NCBI RefSeq assembly: GCF_001619955.1
Contig: NZ_LQQO01000009.1
Coordinates: 1-40,377 of the forward strand
Length of the DNA stretch: 40,377 nucleotides
From: Sphingomonas hankookensis
GTDB lineage: Bacteria; Pseudomonadota; Alphaproteobacteria; Sphingomonadales; Sphingomonadaceae
Direction: 5' to 3'
Part shown: positions 22,725 through 31,655 of the stretch, piece after piece
How the letters are laid out: every line of letters starts with the position of its first letter
Position numbering within the stretch: position 1 is the first letter of the stretch
Program-made: the position numbers and the translations under genes
The notes under the pieces: generated by a model
Databases searched by the model: none
What the model saw: the letters and a program-made list of their open reading frames with translations, nothing else
Told to the model about the DNA's origin: nothing

Positions 22725-24653
22725 TCAAGTCCGCTGGACCTTGGTATCGGCAAGGCGCCACCGCTCCATCTGCGTCAGGACGTCGCTCGCGATCTGGTCG
22801 GCCGTAAATCCGGACAGATCGCGAAAGCCGGTTTCACCATTGGTCTGTGCGGCAAGTATCCACGTCAGGCTGCGACGACTTTCAGGTGCATCCAGCGCAG
22901 TATAGGCGGCAAGCGGACGCGATCGTGGCGTCAGGCGATAGACGAACGGACGACCATCCGCTGCGGTGATGGTGAGTTCGACCGAGTCCGCGTGCTGTTC
23001 CACTTCACTCGCGTTCCAGCCTTCCTTCTCTATCGCCTCCTGCACCGATCGAAGCGCGGGTTCGCCGCTGTCTGCCATTTGTCGCAGGATGTCGGCACGG
23101 CGTGCCGGGACCAGCAGGCGCTTGATCCGCTCGCTGATCGACGGCGTATCGCCCGGCAGTATTACGCCCGACAGATCGGCGTTGGTCTGGCGAATTAGGC
23201 CGACCGCCAGCAGCAGCATGATGAAGCAAAACGGCAAGGCCGCCAGCAGGGTCGCCGACTGCAACGCGCCAAGACCGCCAGCGATCAGCAGCAGGGTGGC
23301 GGTGACCCCCAGCAGCACGCACCAGTACATGCGCTGCCAACGGGGCGTTTCCTCTGCCCCGCCGGACGCCAGCGTATCGATCACCAGCGCGCCGGAATCG
23401 GCGGACGTGACGAAGAAGATAGCGACCAGCGCGATCGCCAAAGTCGACGTGACGCCGGCGGCGGGAAGATATTCGAGGAACTTGAACAGCGCCGTGGACA
23501 GGTTCGCCTGCACCGCATCGGCGATGCCACCCTGCGCGACCCCCAGGTCGAGCGAGATCGCCGTGTTCCCGAACACCGTCATCCACAGGAACGTAAAGGC
23601 GGTCGGCACGAACAACACGCCGATGACGAACTCGCGGATCGTCCGCCCGCGCGAGATGCGGGCGATGAACATGCCGACGAACGGCGACCAGGCGATCCAC
23701 CACGCCCAATAAAACAACGTCCAGTCCGCCATCCACGCCCGCGGTTCATAGGCATAGAGGGTAAAGGTCCGCATCACGAAATGATCGAGATACAGCCCAA
23801 AATTCTGCACCAACGCCCGCAGCAGGAACAGCGTCGGCCCGACCGCCATCACGAACAGCATCAGCAGCACGGCGACGGTCAGGTTCAGTTCCGACAATCG
23901 GCGGATGCCGCGGTCCGCTCCACTCAACACCGATAGGGTGGCCGCCCCCATGACCACCACGATCACCGCGATCTTCATCGTCGTCGTGTCCGGCACGCCA
24001 TATTCATAGGCCAACCCCGCCGTCATCTGCGACACGCCGAAGCCCAGCGAGGTCGATACGCCGAACACGGTTCCGCACACCGCGAAGATGTCGATCGCGT
24101 CGCCCAGCGGTCCGTCGATCCGTTTGCCTAGGATCGGCGAAAGGCCGGACCGCAATGTTAGCGGCATGTCTTTGCGATAGGTGAAATAGGCGAGACTCAG
24201 GCCAACCAGCGCATAGATCGCCCAAGCGTGGACGCCGTAATGGTGGAAGGTGATCGCCATCGCCTCCCGCGCGGCGAGGATCGTGCCGCTCGGTGCCTCG
24301 GGCGGCGAGATGTAATGCTGGATCGGCTCGGCGACAGCGAAATACATCAGCCCGATCCCCATGCCCGCAGCGAACAGCATCGCCAGCCACGATAAATAGG
24401 GAAAGTCGGGTTCCGCATCGTCGGGACCGAGCTTCAGCTTGCCCGCAGGTCCGAAACCGAGCGTCAATACCACCACCAGAAATACTGCGACCGCCGAGAT
24501 ATAGAACCAGCCGAACGTGTCGATCGCCCAGTTCTGCGCCGCCTTGAACGCGGCGTCGGCCGTCCCCGGCATGGCGAGCGTCGTCACCAACAACAGGGCG
24601 ATGATCGCGGATGCGCCCCAGAAAACCCGGGAATTGATTTCACTCTTGATCAT
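22725..24653 (-). CDS. BCCT-family betaine/choline/carnitine transporter
   Basis: A 642-aa importer of quaternary-ammonium osmolytes. It has 12 transmembrane helices, including the glycine-rich G-M-G-I-G-L-M-Y (97-104). The BCCT Trp signature follows, W-T-L-F-Y-W-A-W-W-I-A-W-S-P-F-V-G-M-F (311-329), then I-S-R-G-R-T-I-R-E-F. The length and the C-terminal cytoplasmic extension of about 130 residues after about 510 fit the BetT type rather than the shorter OpuD. That tail usually senses osmolarity. It is transcribed toward the mrp operon, so osmolyte import and Na+ export may be co-regulated, though a 197-bp gap with a hairpin intervenes. Confidence 0.93.
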   Translation of the reverse strand: MIKSEINSRVFWGASAIIALLLVTTLAMPGTADAAFKAAQNWAIDTFGWFYISAVAVFLVVVLTLGFGPAGKLKLGPDDAEPDFPYLSWLAMLFAAGMGIGLMYFAVAEPIQHYISPPEAPSGTILAAREAMAITFHHYGVHAWAIYALVGLSLAYFTYRKDMPLTLRSGLSPILGKRIDGPLGDAIDIFAVCGTVFGVSTSLGFGVSQMTAGLAYEYGVPDTTTMKIAVIVVVMGAATLSVLSGADRGIRRLSELNLTVAVLLMLFVMAVGPTLFLLRALVQNFGLYLDHFVMRTFTLYAYEPRAWMADWTLFYWAWWIAWSPFVGMFIARISRGRTIREFVIGVLFVPTAFTFLWMTVFGNTAISLDLGVAQGGIADAVQANLSTALFKFLEYLPAAGVTSTLAIALVAIFFVTSADSGALVIDTLASGGAEETPRWQRMYWCVLLGVTATLLLIAGGLGALQSATLLAALPFCFIMLLLAVGLIRQTNADLSGVILPGDTPSISERIKRLLVPARRADILRQMADSGEPALRSVQEAIEKEGWNASEVEQHADSVELTITAADGRPFVYRLTPRSRPLAAYTALDAPESRRSLTWILAAQTNGETGFRDLSGFTADQIASDVLTQMERWRLADTKVQRT

Positions 24654-24742
24654 ATTAGCAGGGTAGCACCGGTTGGGATGGATTGTTGAAAAACGGTTGG
24701 ACTAGGAATCTGCTGAGCGGACGGGTTGCTCTGGTTTCCATG

Positions 24743-26002
24743 CTATGATGCCGCAACGCCGTGGTTGCCCCACAGCGTGTGATGAAGGCGCGACAGTTCG
24801 GCGATATCTCGATCACTGGACAGCCGAGTCCGTCCTCTATCAACGGCATCCTGCGCTTCGTTCCGACAATCGATCGTGGAGCGGTCGTCGATTACGACCA
24901 AGGCCGCCAGGGCCTTTTGAAGGCGCAATCCGACTTCGATCGTCCCCGCCCCATCCCGGGCAATGGGGCGAAACACGTCTTCGAGCATATCGGAAAAGGC
25001 AAAGGGCGGCACCGTCACGCGCGCGGGCGGCGACCGCTCCTCGTCTGGCCGATGGCGCAGGGCCGCTGCCAGGACGCGCGTTGCCGCCTCGACCACGGCG
25101 ATGGCGGTTCCGGGATCGTTGACGGCGGGCGATAAGGCGCGCGCCGCGATCTCCCCCAACACGACCAGACCGAAGCGCGGGTCATGATCGAACGTCCGAT
25201 GATGTTCGATCGTGAATGCATCCCGGATCAGGCAGGCCTGATCGTCGTCGATCGTCGCCCTGACCCAGGCGAGCGGTTTGGCCGGGTCCACCAGATGACC
25301 GGGAATGCTGACGAGGTGGATATCCGCGCCGATCGCATCGGCGACCTCACCGATCTGGGCAAGGTCAACGTGCGTGATCCGCCCGATCTTTTCATGATGG
25401 ACGACATGGGCGTCGCTCGGGACCGAGGCGTTGTCCTCAGCGCCGAAGCGGGGCGGCTGCATCATCATGCGTACGGCATCGGTTGCCGCGCGCTCGACCC
25501 GGTCGATCGTATCGGACACCCGGCCGAAGCGGGCGATGTGCTGAATCCAGCGCAGGAACGTCACGACGATGAACAGGATGACCAGAATTGTGCCGGCGTA
25601 GAGAATGACGCGCCCGGTATTGCCGTAGATGCCGGTCGACAGCGCGATGATGCCGACGATCGCGAACAGGAAACTGCCGAGGAAGGTCGCCAGCGCGTTC
25701 TGCGACGTGCTGTCATCGATCAACAGTTGGACGGCGCGCGGTGTGATGCTGCTGGTCGCTCCCGCATAGGCCTGAACCATCGCGGTCAATGAAAAGGTGG
25801 TTACCGCGAGCATCGAGGACGCGAGCAGATTCAGGATGCCGTCGACCGACTTCGACCCCACCTTGGCGGCAAAGTCGTACGAAATGGTATGACCGAGGAA
25901 TGCGCTGGCCAGCGCGAGCAGCACCGCGAAAACGCAGAACAGTCCGGCACGAAACCACATCTGACGCGTGAGGAGACGAACGGCCCATTGCCATCCCCGC
26001 AT
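24743..26002 (-). CDS. DUF2254 domain-containing membrane protein
   Basis: A 419-aa protein matching the DUF2254 pattern. It has four hydrophobic segments in the first 160 residues (about 16-36, 57-80, 104-125, 132-150) and the conserved T-F-S-L-T-A-M-V-Q-A-Y-A-G-A-T-S-S-I-T-P-R block (73-92). A long cytoplasmic C-terminal domain follows. The family is of unknown function but common in alphaproteobacteria. It lies 89 bp upstream of the BCCT gene on the same strand, so it may share regulation with the osmotic block. Confidence 0.85.
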   Translation of the reverse strand: MRGWQWAVRLLTRQMWFRAGLFCVFAVLLALASAFLGHTISYDFAAKVGSKSVDGILNLLASSMLAVTTFSLTAMVQAYAGATSSITPRAVQLLIDDSTSQNALATFLGSFLFAIVGIIALSTGIYGNTGRVILYAGTILVILFIVVTFLRWIQHIARFGRVSDTIDRVERAATDAVRMMMQPPRFGAEDNASVPSDAHVVHHEKIGRITHVDLAQIGEVADAIGADIHLVSIPGHLVDPAKPLAWVRATIDDDQACLIRDAFTIEHHRTFDHDPRFGLVVLGEIAARALSPAVNDPGTAIAVVEAATRVLAAALRHRPDEERSPPARVTVPPFAFSDMLEDVFRPIARDGAGTIEVGLRLQKALAALVVIDDRSTIDCRNEAQDAVDRGRTRLSSDRDIAELSRLHHTLWGNHGVAAS

Positions 26003-26153
26003 TACGCCACGGCTCCATCGTTAGCGAAGCGAGCTATGGGACACGCCGAAGTGGCGGTGGAAACCGGAGGAGACATGTCACTAATAACTTATGGCAGGGG
26101 CAAATGGCACCGCCGCACCGACAAAATCCTTGCGGCTATGAGCAAGGGGATCG

Positions 26154-27395
26154 TCAGTCTTGGCCGGTATCGTCTTCAGCAGGGACGATTGTTACCAACT
26201 TCGTCGCAACTGCTGTGGTTCGGGGCAGTGGTTGATAAGCTTGCTGCATCTCAGCAGGCACCGCGTCTCCCACCCAGCGGCGCCACATGCCGAAGCCGAA
26301 TACGCTTACCGCCAGAATGGCGACGACCTGAAACAACCCCTGCGGCCCGAGAACAGTCATCGCGGCCGACACCACCAGCGGGCCAACCGCCGCGCCAAGG
26401 GAATAGACCAAGACCAGTCCGCCAGTGGCGCTGACGCGCTCTGCTGGCGCAAGCTGATCGTTGGCATGCGCTACACAGAGCGGATATAGTGCAAAGCTTG
26501 CACCACCGAACAATGTGCCCAACGCAAGGCCGAGGCCTGTCGGGACTGTCAGGGATAAAACAAGGGCGCTGATGGCAGCTCCCGCCGTGGTCGCAACAAT
26601 CACCGTACGTCGATCGAAGCGGTCGGACAGGCGTCCCAGCGGCCACTGCAAGGCAACGCCTCCCAGGATCACCGCGGTCATGAATCCGGCGGTATCCGAT
26701 ACGGACAGGCCCGACGCCCCTGCATACACCGGACCAAGGCCGTAAAATGCACCAAGTATGACGCCAGTGGCCGCAACCCCGACGATCGCCAGCGGCGAGG
26801 TGGCGTACAGGCGCCAGATCGACAGTGATACCGTGCTGGGCAAGGTCGGGCCGTTCATTCGGGTCAAAGCCACCGGAAGAACGGCAAGCGAGATGAGAAG
26901 AGAAGCCAGTATGAATGGTGTTGTCGGCGTAGATCCGGTCACATTCAGTATCTGCTGGCCGATGCCTTGGCCTAAATACAAGGCAATCATGTATCCGGCG
27001 AGAACGCCTCCGCGTGACGGACCTTCGGCCCGATCGTTGAGCCAGCTCTCGAGGCAGACATAAACACCGGCGACACAGAAGCCGTCGATAAAACGCAGCA
27101 GCATCCATAGCAAAGCATGTTCTGAGAATGTGTACGACAAAGTACTGGCGGACAACACCGCCACTACGACCGCGAACGTCCGGATATGCCCGACCCGCTC
27201 CACCAATTTGCCAACGTGCATCGCCCCGGTGGCCAAGCCTGCAAAGTAGCTTGTTGCGATCAAGCCGATAACAATCGGGACCGTTCCATTCACCTGCAAG
27301 CGTATGCTTATCAAGGTGGTCAGGAATCCAGAGCCGAGCATCAGAACGAAAATCGCAAACAGCAGACTGCGGACGGACGCTAGCGAAGAGATCAT
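26154..27395 (-). CDS. MFS transporter (YcaD-like)
   Basis: A major facilitator superfamily permease of about 413 aa. The ATG at 27395 is preceded by GTGAGG; a GTG six bases upstream is also possible. Twelve helices are visible. The loop 2-3 motif G-x-L-V-E-R-V-G-H-I-R (near residue 61) is the MFS signature, repeated in the second half as G-R-L-S-D-R-F-D-R-R. The overall pattern, including E-S-W-L-N-D-R in helix 4-5, resembles the YcaD/CynX-like branch. Substrate unknown. About 150 bp of non-coding sequence separate it from DUF2254. Confidence 0.85.
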   Translation of the reverse strand: MISSLASVRSLLFAIFVLMLGSGFLTTLISIRLQVNGTVPIVIGLIATSYFAGLATGAMHVGKLVERVGHIRTFAVVVAVLSASTLSYTFSEHALLWMLLRFIDGFCVAGVYVCLESWLNDRAEGPSRGGVLAGYMIALYLGQGIGQQILNVTGSTPTTPFILASLLISLAVLPVALTRMNGPTLPSTVSLSIWRLYATSPLAIVGVAATGVILGAFYGLGPVYAGASGLSVSDTAGFMTAVILGGVALQWPLGRLSDRFDRRTVIVATTAGAAISALVLSLTVPTGLGLALGTLFGGASFALYPLCVAHANDQLAPAERVSATGGLVLVYSLGAAVGPLVVSAAMTVLGPQGLFQVVAILAVSVFGFGMWRRWVGDAVPAEMQQAYQPLPRTTAVATKLVTIVPAEDDTGQD

Positions 27396-27598
27396 CCTCA
27401 CAAAATGAGACGGGTCACTGCCTGTTCCATCGCACGCTCGGGCTTTCATACGTTAGTGCATGTCCATCCGGCAATGAAACGGCGGGGGCATAGCGGACGC
27501 CTTGGGAAATCCACCCTGGCCGCCGCTGGAAATCCGCGACCGCAGAAGGCGTGGATATGTTGCCCATTACTGATACGTGGCGGGGCAGCCGGCGGCGT

Positions 27599-28378
27599 TC
27601 AGATCGGCGAAGCGGTCACGTAGAAACCGATGCTGGCCACGACGATGCCGAACGACCGCTCGAGCAGGCCCTTGCGCGCGGCGAGCAAGCGACCCGTCGC
27701 GATGCCGCCGACCGTTCCAACGACGCCACCCATGACCAGCAATGCCGTCACGCCCCAGTCGACCAAACCCGACAGGGCGTAGGAGGTGGCGGTGGTCAGC
27801 CCCAGCGCGCTGACGACGACCAGCGACGTGCCGATGGCGAAGGGCAGCGGCATCGCCGTCGCCAGGATCAGCCCTGGCACGATCAGGAACCCTCCCCCGA
27901 TCCCGAAGAAGCCGGCGGCAAGCCCGACGCCCAGCCCGATCGGCACCAGACGCGGTAGCAACGTCGCCGCACTGTCGCGGGTCAGGCGCACGGCAGGCGC
28001 GTCCGCCGTGCGGCGCTTGCGCAGCATCGACAGGCCGACCCCGATCATCACCAGCCCGAACAGGACGAGCAGCCGCTTGCCGTCGAACGCCTTGCCCAGT
28101 TCGGCACCCAGCGCCGCGCCTATCATCCCCGAGATGGCGAAGACACCGGCGCACCGCCACTTCACCCGGCCCGCCCGCGCATGGCCGATCAGGCTGGCGA
28201 GCGCATTCACCGTGACGGCGACAGCGGCCGTCCCGATCGCGGCATGCGGCGATCCCACGCCGACGACATAGATCAGCAGCGGCACGGCGAGGATCGACCC
28301 GCCCCCGCCGACAAGACCGAGGATCAAGCCAATCACGCCGCCCGATGCGAGCGCGGCAAGGATGGTGGCGGTGTCCAT
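27599..28378 (-). CDS. TauE/SafE-family sulfite/organosulfur exporter
   Basis: A 259-aa membrane protein of the TauE/SafE family, which exports sulfite, sulfoacetate or related anions. It has eight or so helices and both family glycine motifs: L-G-L-V-G-G-G-G-S-I-L-A-V-P (about 20-33) and A-G-F-F-G-I-G-G-G-F-L-I-V-P-G (about 154-168). It is the last gene of the minus-strand BigR-type operon, seven bases downstream of the rhodanese-DUF2892 gene. In Xylella and Agrobacterium, BigR also controls an exporter of this family next to a persulfide dioxygenase, so export of sulfite made by the dioxygenase is a sensible role. Confidence 0.9.
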   Translation of the reverse strand: MDTATILAALASGGVIGLILGLVGGGGSILAVPLLIYVVGVGSPHAAIGTAAVAVTVNALASLIGHARAGRVKWRCAGVFAISGMIGAALGAELGKAFDGKRLLVLFGLVMIGVGLSMLRKRRTADAPAVRLTRDSAATLLPRLVPIGLGVGLAAGFFGIGGGFLIVPGLILATAMPLPFAIGTSLVVVSALGLTTATSYALSGLVDWGVTALLVMGGVVGTVGGIATGRLLAARKGLLERSFGIVVASIGFYVTASPI

Positions 28379-28385
28379 GATTGCC

Positions 28386-28904
28386 TCAGGCGGCCGCGCG
28401 CCGGTTCCACGGCATAACGCGCAGCAGGTTTGCCATGCCGCACCATCCCGTCACGCCGGCGAACATCAGCCCTGCCCCCACGAACGCCGACAGCCCGAAG
28501 AAGCCGGGGGCGACGAACGTGCCGAGCAGCACGCCGGTCAGCACCAGCGCGCCGGCAGTGATCTGCACCTGCCGCATGATCTCCAGCGGTTGCGATCGAT
28601 CGGCAAGCGTAGGCTGTCCCGCCTGCCGCCACGCATCGATGCCGCCTTCGAGGATATAGGCCGGTGCGCTACCCATTGCCGCGCCGAGTTTCGCGGCATT
28701 AGCGGCGGTGCGCATCCCCGACTTGCAGTGGAAGACGACCGGACGGCCGTCGCGCGGCAGATCGCCGATCCGATCGAGCGGCACGTTGATCGCACCGGGG
28801 ATGCGCTCCCGCGCATGTTCGTCGGCACCGCGAATGTCGATCAGGCGCGCACCGGCATCGATCGCGGTGCGAGTGTCGGCGGGGGAAAGGGTCGCAAGCG
28901 TCAT
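28386..28904 (-). CDS. Rhodanese-like sulfurtransferase with DUF2892 membrane tail (YgaP-like)
   Basis: A 172-aa sulfurtransferase. The rhodanese domain (about 8-95) has the active-site loop H-C-K-S-G-M-R-T with the persulfide-carrying C60. Residues about 115-170 form a DUF2892 membrane hairpin (two helices) like E. coli YgaP. The ATG at 28904 follows the repressor stop by four bases, with AAGGA inside the repressor's end. A longer frame reaching 29072 is an out-of-phase reading of the repressor gene. It lies between the repressor and the exporter, so it likely moves sulfane sulfur to the dioxygenase or handles polysulfide. Confidence 0.9.
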   Translation of the reverse strand: MTLATLSPADTRTAIDAGARLIDIRGADEHARERIPGAINVPLDRIGDLPRDGRPVVFHCKSGMRTAANAAKLGAAMGSAPAYILEGGIDAWRQAGQPTLADRSQPLEIMRQVQITAGALVLTGVLLGTFVAPGFFGLSAFVGAGLMFAGVTGWCGMANLLRVMPWNRRAAA

Positions 28905-28908
28905 CGCA

Positions 28909-29223
28909 TCAATCCTTGCAATAGAGCTGATAGAGGGTGGCGAGCAGCGTTTCGACGCGCGGGTCGGCAATGGCGTACCAGAGCGTCTGGCTCTCGCGCC
29001 GATAGGTGACGAGGCCTTCGTCACGCATCTTGGCCAGATGCTGCGAGCAGGCCGATTGCGACAGCCCCACATCGCGCGCCAGATCGCCGACCGTCACCTC
29101 GCCATGCTCGACCAGCTTGCACAGCAGCATCAACCGTCGCGCATTACCGATCGCCTTCAGCGTGTCGGCGACCTGGCCGGCCTTCGCCTCGAACGTTGCC
29201 AGATCCATCGGGGGTTTGAGCAT
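28909..29223 (-). CDS. bigR: BigR/SqrR-type ArsR-family reactive-sulfur repressor
   Basis: A 104-aa winged-helix repressor. Numbering from ATG 29223 (GGAG eight bases upstream; GTG starts at 29226/29232 are alternatives), residues about 25-75 hold the ArsR helix-turn-helix, LSQSACSQHLAKMRDEGLV. Cysteines C35 (LLCKLV) and C102 (YCKD) match the redox pair that in BigR and SqrR forms a disulfide or polysulfide bridge when reactive sulfur rises, releasing DNA. It heads the operon with YgaP-like and TauE proteins and faces the dioxygenase gene. Its likely operator is the palindrome at 29262-29273. The Cys pair separates it from metal-binding ArsR members. Confidence 0.88.
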   Translation of the reverse strand: MLKPPMDLATFEAKAGQVADTLKAIGNARRLMLLCKLVEHGEVTVGDLARDVGLSQSACSQHLAKMRDEGLVTYRRESQTLWYAIADPRVETLLATLYQLYCKD

Positions 29224-29261
29224 CACCGCCACTCCATTAGGTGTTGCTTATGTAGATCCCT

Positions 29262-29273
29262 CTAATATATTAG
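29262..29273. promoter_or_regulatory. Palindromic operator in the bigR/hydrolase divergent promoter
   Basis: CTAATATATTAG is a perfect 12-bp palindrome in an otherwise GC-rich region. It lies 39 bp upstream of the repressor start and 21 bp before the hydrolase start. AT-rich palindromes with TATTAG half-sites are the published BigR box type. Repression of both divergent transcripts is the likely outcome. Confidence 0.65.
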
Positions 29274-29294
29274 CAAGAGCTAACGGAGGAAATC

Positions 29295-30179
29295 ATGACC
29301 CGGCCCTTCATCGAGGCATTTTTCGACGAGCCGACGAACACGATCAGCTACCTTGTCGGCGATCCTGCGACGCGAACAGCGGCAGTGATCGATCCAGTGC
29401 TCGACTTCGACATGGCGAGTGGCGTCGCCGATACGCGCTCGGCCGAGCGCATCGTCGCCTTCGCCCGCGAGCAGGACTGGCGGATCGCTATGGTGCTGGA
29501 GACCCACGCCCATGCCGATCATTTGTCGGCCGCCCCCTTCATCAAGGCGCATACCAGCGCATGGATCGGGATCGGCACGCATATCCGCGACGTGCAAAAA
29601 ATCTTCCGCCCCGTGTTCGCGATGGATGGCCTGAAGGCGGACGGATCGGACTTCGACCGCCTGTTCGAGGACGGCGATCGGTTCACGATCGGCGCGCTGG
29701 AGGTCGAGGTGCTGCACGTCCCCGGCCACACCCCCGCCGATGTCGCCTATCGGATCGGTGATGCGGCGTTCGTCGGCGATACGCTGTTCATGCCCGACTA
29801 TGGCACTGCCCGTGCCGACTTTCCCGGTGGCCACGCGCGTACGCTCTATCGTTCGATCCGGCGGTTGCTGGCGCTGCCCGACGCGACGCGGCTGTTCCTC
29901 TGCCACGACTACAAGGCGCCGGGTCGCGACGACTATCGCTGGGAGACGACCGTGGGCGAGCAGCGCTGGTCGAACGTTCACGTCCATGACGGCGTAAGCG
30001 AAGACGCGTTCGTCGCCATGCGCGAGAAGCGCGACGCCGGACTGTCCGTGCCCAAGCTCCTGTTGCCCTCGATCCAAGTCAACATCCGCGCGGGCCATTT
30101 TGACGAGGCCGAGGCGAACGGCGTCACCTACCTGCGTATCCCCGTGAATTGGAAGAAGCATCAAGACGGCGATCGATGA
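29295..30179 (+). CDS. blh: Persulfide-dioxygenase-like metallo-beta-lactamase fold hydrolase
   Basis: A 294-aa MBL-fold protein of the Blh/ETHE1-related group, which oxidises glutathione persulfide to sulfite with a mononuclear Fe(II). It has T-H-A-H-A-D-H-L-S (H71, H73, D75, H76), the ligand H145 in HVPGHTPAD, D162 in VGDTLF, and H204 in LCHDY. The segment D-Y-G-x-A-R-x-D-F-P-G-G is typical of the dioxygenase branch. It starts behind GGAGG. It is transcribed divergently from the repressor, the BigR arrangement, and with the rhodanese and TauE exporter would detoxify sulfide-derived persulfide. Full activity versus a diverged MBL hydrolase cannot be settled by eye. Confidence 0.88.
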   Translation: MTRPFIEAFFDEPTNTISYLVGDPATRTAAVIDPVLDFDMASGVADTRSAERIVAFAREQDWRIAMVLETHAHADHLSAAPFIKAHTSAWIGIGTHIRDVQKIFRPVFAMDGLKADGSDFDRLFEDGDRFTIGALEVEVLHVPGHTPADVAYRIGDAAFVGDTLFMPDYGTARADFPGGHARTLYRSIRRLLALPDATRLFLCHDYKAPGRDDYRWETTVGEQRWSNVHVHDGVSEDAFVAMREKRDAGLSVPKLLLPSIQVNIRAGHFDEAEANGVTYLRIPVNWKKHQDGDR

Positions 30180-30182
30180 GCT

Positions 30183-30197
30183 ACCGGCTTTGCCGGT
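30183..30197. terminator. Convergent-gene hairpin
   Basis: ACCGGC, loop TTT, GCCGGT form a perfect 6-bp stem, four bases after the hydrolase stop (30179) and four before the stop of the convergent cold-shock gene (30201). It probably serves both strands as a weak terminator. No T-tract. Confidence 0.45.
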
Positions 30198-30200
30198 GGG

Positions 30201-30434
30201 CTATCGTCCCGGCGGTAGCGGGTCGTCTAACAGGATTTCCAGGTTGTCGGCTTCGAAACCTCCCTTGGGACGCTCGACCAAATCGAAACGCCATCGCTGC
30301 CCGCGCCGCAGCTCGGTGAAGCCGGCGCGCTCCGCTGCACGGACGTGGACGAAGACCTTGGGCTGTTTGTCGTCACGGGAGATGAAGCCCCAGGCTCCAC
30401 CACGGTCGAGATATTTGATCGTTCCGGTCGGCAT
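30201..30434 (-). CDS. Cold-shock-domain protein (divergent CspA-like)
   Basis: A 77-aa single-stranded nucleic-acid-binding OB-fold. RNP1-like W-G-F-I is at about 15-18 (in G-G-A-W-G-F-I-S), and RNP2-like V-F-V-H-V at about 27-31. Standard CspA has K-G-F-G-F-I and V-F-V-H; the Trp for Phe change and the extra tail (about 70-77) mark it as divergent. It starts behind GGAAGG, 18 bp past the DksA-type gene, so it is the last gene of the SulP operon. Likely an RNA chaperone under stress. Confidence 0.8.
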   Translation of the reverse strand: MPTGTIKYLDRGGAWGFISRDDKQPKVFVHVRAAERAGFTELRRGQRWRFDLVERPKGGFEADNLEILLDDPLPPGR

Positions 30435-30452
30435 GACGCCTTCCTTTCGGGC

Positions 30453-30800
30453 TTAGCCCTCCTTGGCGCAGGTGAGGCACATGGCCGTCGCAGGCGCATG
30501 ATCGAGGCGCTTGGCCTCGATTTCCTCTCCGCACCGGACGCACCAGCCATAGTCGCCACTATCGATCCACTTCAGCGCGGCATCGATGCGGTTGCGCTCG
30601 GCCTGGCGGTGCCGCTGCGCCGCCAGAGCCATTGCCTGCACCTGCATGGCGTCGATCCGCGACAGGCGGCCGACGCTTTCCTGATCGAGCGTGACCGGCG
30701 CGCGCATGTCCTCGGCTACCGCATCGTCAGCAACGAGCTGATCGCGCAGCGCCAGTAATTGCCGACGCCGCGCTTCCAAGTCCGGCGCGCACCCGGTCAT
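30453..30800 (-). CDS. DksA/TraR-family zinc-finger protein
   Basis: A 115-aa protein with the C4 zinc finger of the DksA/TraR family: C87-x2-C90 and C108-x2-C111. Residues about 10-80 are a coiled coil resembling DksA's, which inserts into RNA polymerase's secondary channel. The conserved D-x-x-D-x-A tip (DksA D71, D74) is not obvious, so full DksA activity is uncertain. The ATG is one base past the universal-stress gene's stop. It could redirect transcription under stress with ppGpp, or act as a TraR-like plasmid regulator. Confidence 0.85.
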   Translation of the reverse strand: MTGCAPDLEARRRQLLALRDQLVADDAVAEDMRAPVTLDQESVGRLSRIDAMQVQAMALAAQRHRQAERNRIDAALKWIDSGDYGWCVRCGEEIEAKRLDHAPATAMCLTCAKEG

Positions 30801-30801
30801 G

Positions 30802-31644
30802 TCAGCGTACCAGCAAGACCGGCGCGCGGACGGTGCGGACCATCGTCGTTGTCGTACTGCCGACGATGAGCGTGCGGAGCGGAGAGTGACCATAAGCACC
30901 CATCACCAGCATTGCGCCGGGATGCGCGGCCATGTGATCGCCGATGACGGCATCAACCTTGCCATCGCGCAGGACGGTTTCGGCGCAGGCCGGAAGCGAA
31001 GCCGCTGCCGCGCCGAGCTGATCGCGATGCCTGGCATCGTCCGGTCCCGCCATGACGAGGTGCACGGGCAAGCCGCCGAACAGCGGCGACGTTGCGACAT
31101 GACGCACGGCCCGACAGGCAGCAGGGCTGTTGTCGAACGCGATCACTACGGCGTCAGGTGCCTTTGCCTCACGCGAGGTGATCAGCACCGGCTTGTCACT
31201 GGCGCGCACCACCCGTTCGACCTTCGAGCCGATATGGTCGGTCGCGAACTCGCCCGAGGCACCGCGCTTGCCGATAATGACCAGCGCGGCATCAGCTTCA
31301 CGCTCGACGATCGTTTCCACGATCCCGCCATGCAGGTGCATCGACGCGACCGTGATGCCCTGCTCCTTCAGGCGGGCACCGCCTGCGTCCAGCAGGATGC
31401 GCCCTTCCTCGATGGCGAGACGCCCCGCCGCTTCCTCAAGGCGGGTCAGCTCCTCCAGCAGATCGCTTTTGACGCCGAGGCCGATCGCGCCGCTATGATC
31501 GTTGCGCGATGCCACGGCATCCTTCCGCTGGACGACATGCAGCAGCTCGACATCAGCCCCAAGCCGGGTCGCGGCCCAGGCCGCCAGATCGACGACGCTG
31601 GTTGCGTAGGTGGATGCGTCGATACAGGCCAATATGCGATTCAT
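30802..31644 (-). CDS. Tandem-domain universal stress protein (UspA family)
   Basis: A 280-aa protein of two Usp domains (about 1-150 and 158-280). Both carry the ATP-binding pattern G-x-x-G-x9-G-S: I-G-K-R-G with H-I-G-S-K, and G-A-Y-G-H with V-G-S-T. This suggests the ATP-binding class. It starts behind GGAGAGGGCTT, 11 bp past the SulP stop. Usp genes are often paired with SulP permeases and may regulate transporter activity through the STAS domain; inference. Confidence 0.88.
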   Translation of the reverse strand: MNRILACIDASTYATSVVDLAAWAATRLGADVELLHVVQRKDAVASRNDHSGAIGLGVKSDLLEELTRLEEAAGRLAIEEGRILLDAGGARLKEQGITVASMHLHGGIVETIVEREADAALVIIGKRGASGEFATDHIGSKVERVVRASDKPVLITSREAKAPDAVVIAFDNSPAACRAVRHVATSPLFGGLPVHLVMAGPDDARHRDQLGAAAASLPACAETVLRDGKVDAVIGDHMAAHPGAMLVMGAYGHSPLRTLIVGSTTTTMVRTVRAPVLLVR

Positions 31645-31655
31645 AAGCCCTCTCC

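Noticed and set aside
27450..27598. Short plus-strand frame (27405-27623) between MFS and TauE genes
   Set aside because: Overlaps both gene ends, no ribosome site, low-complexity product.
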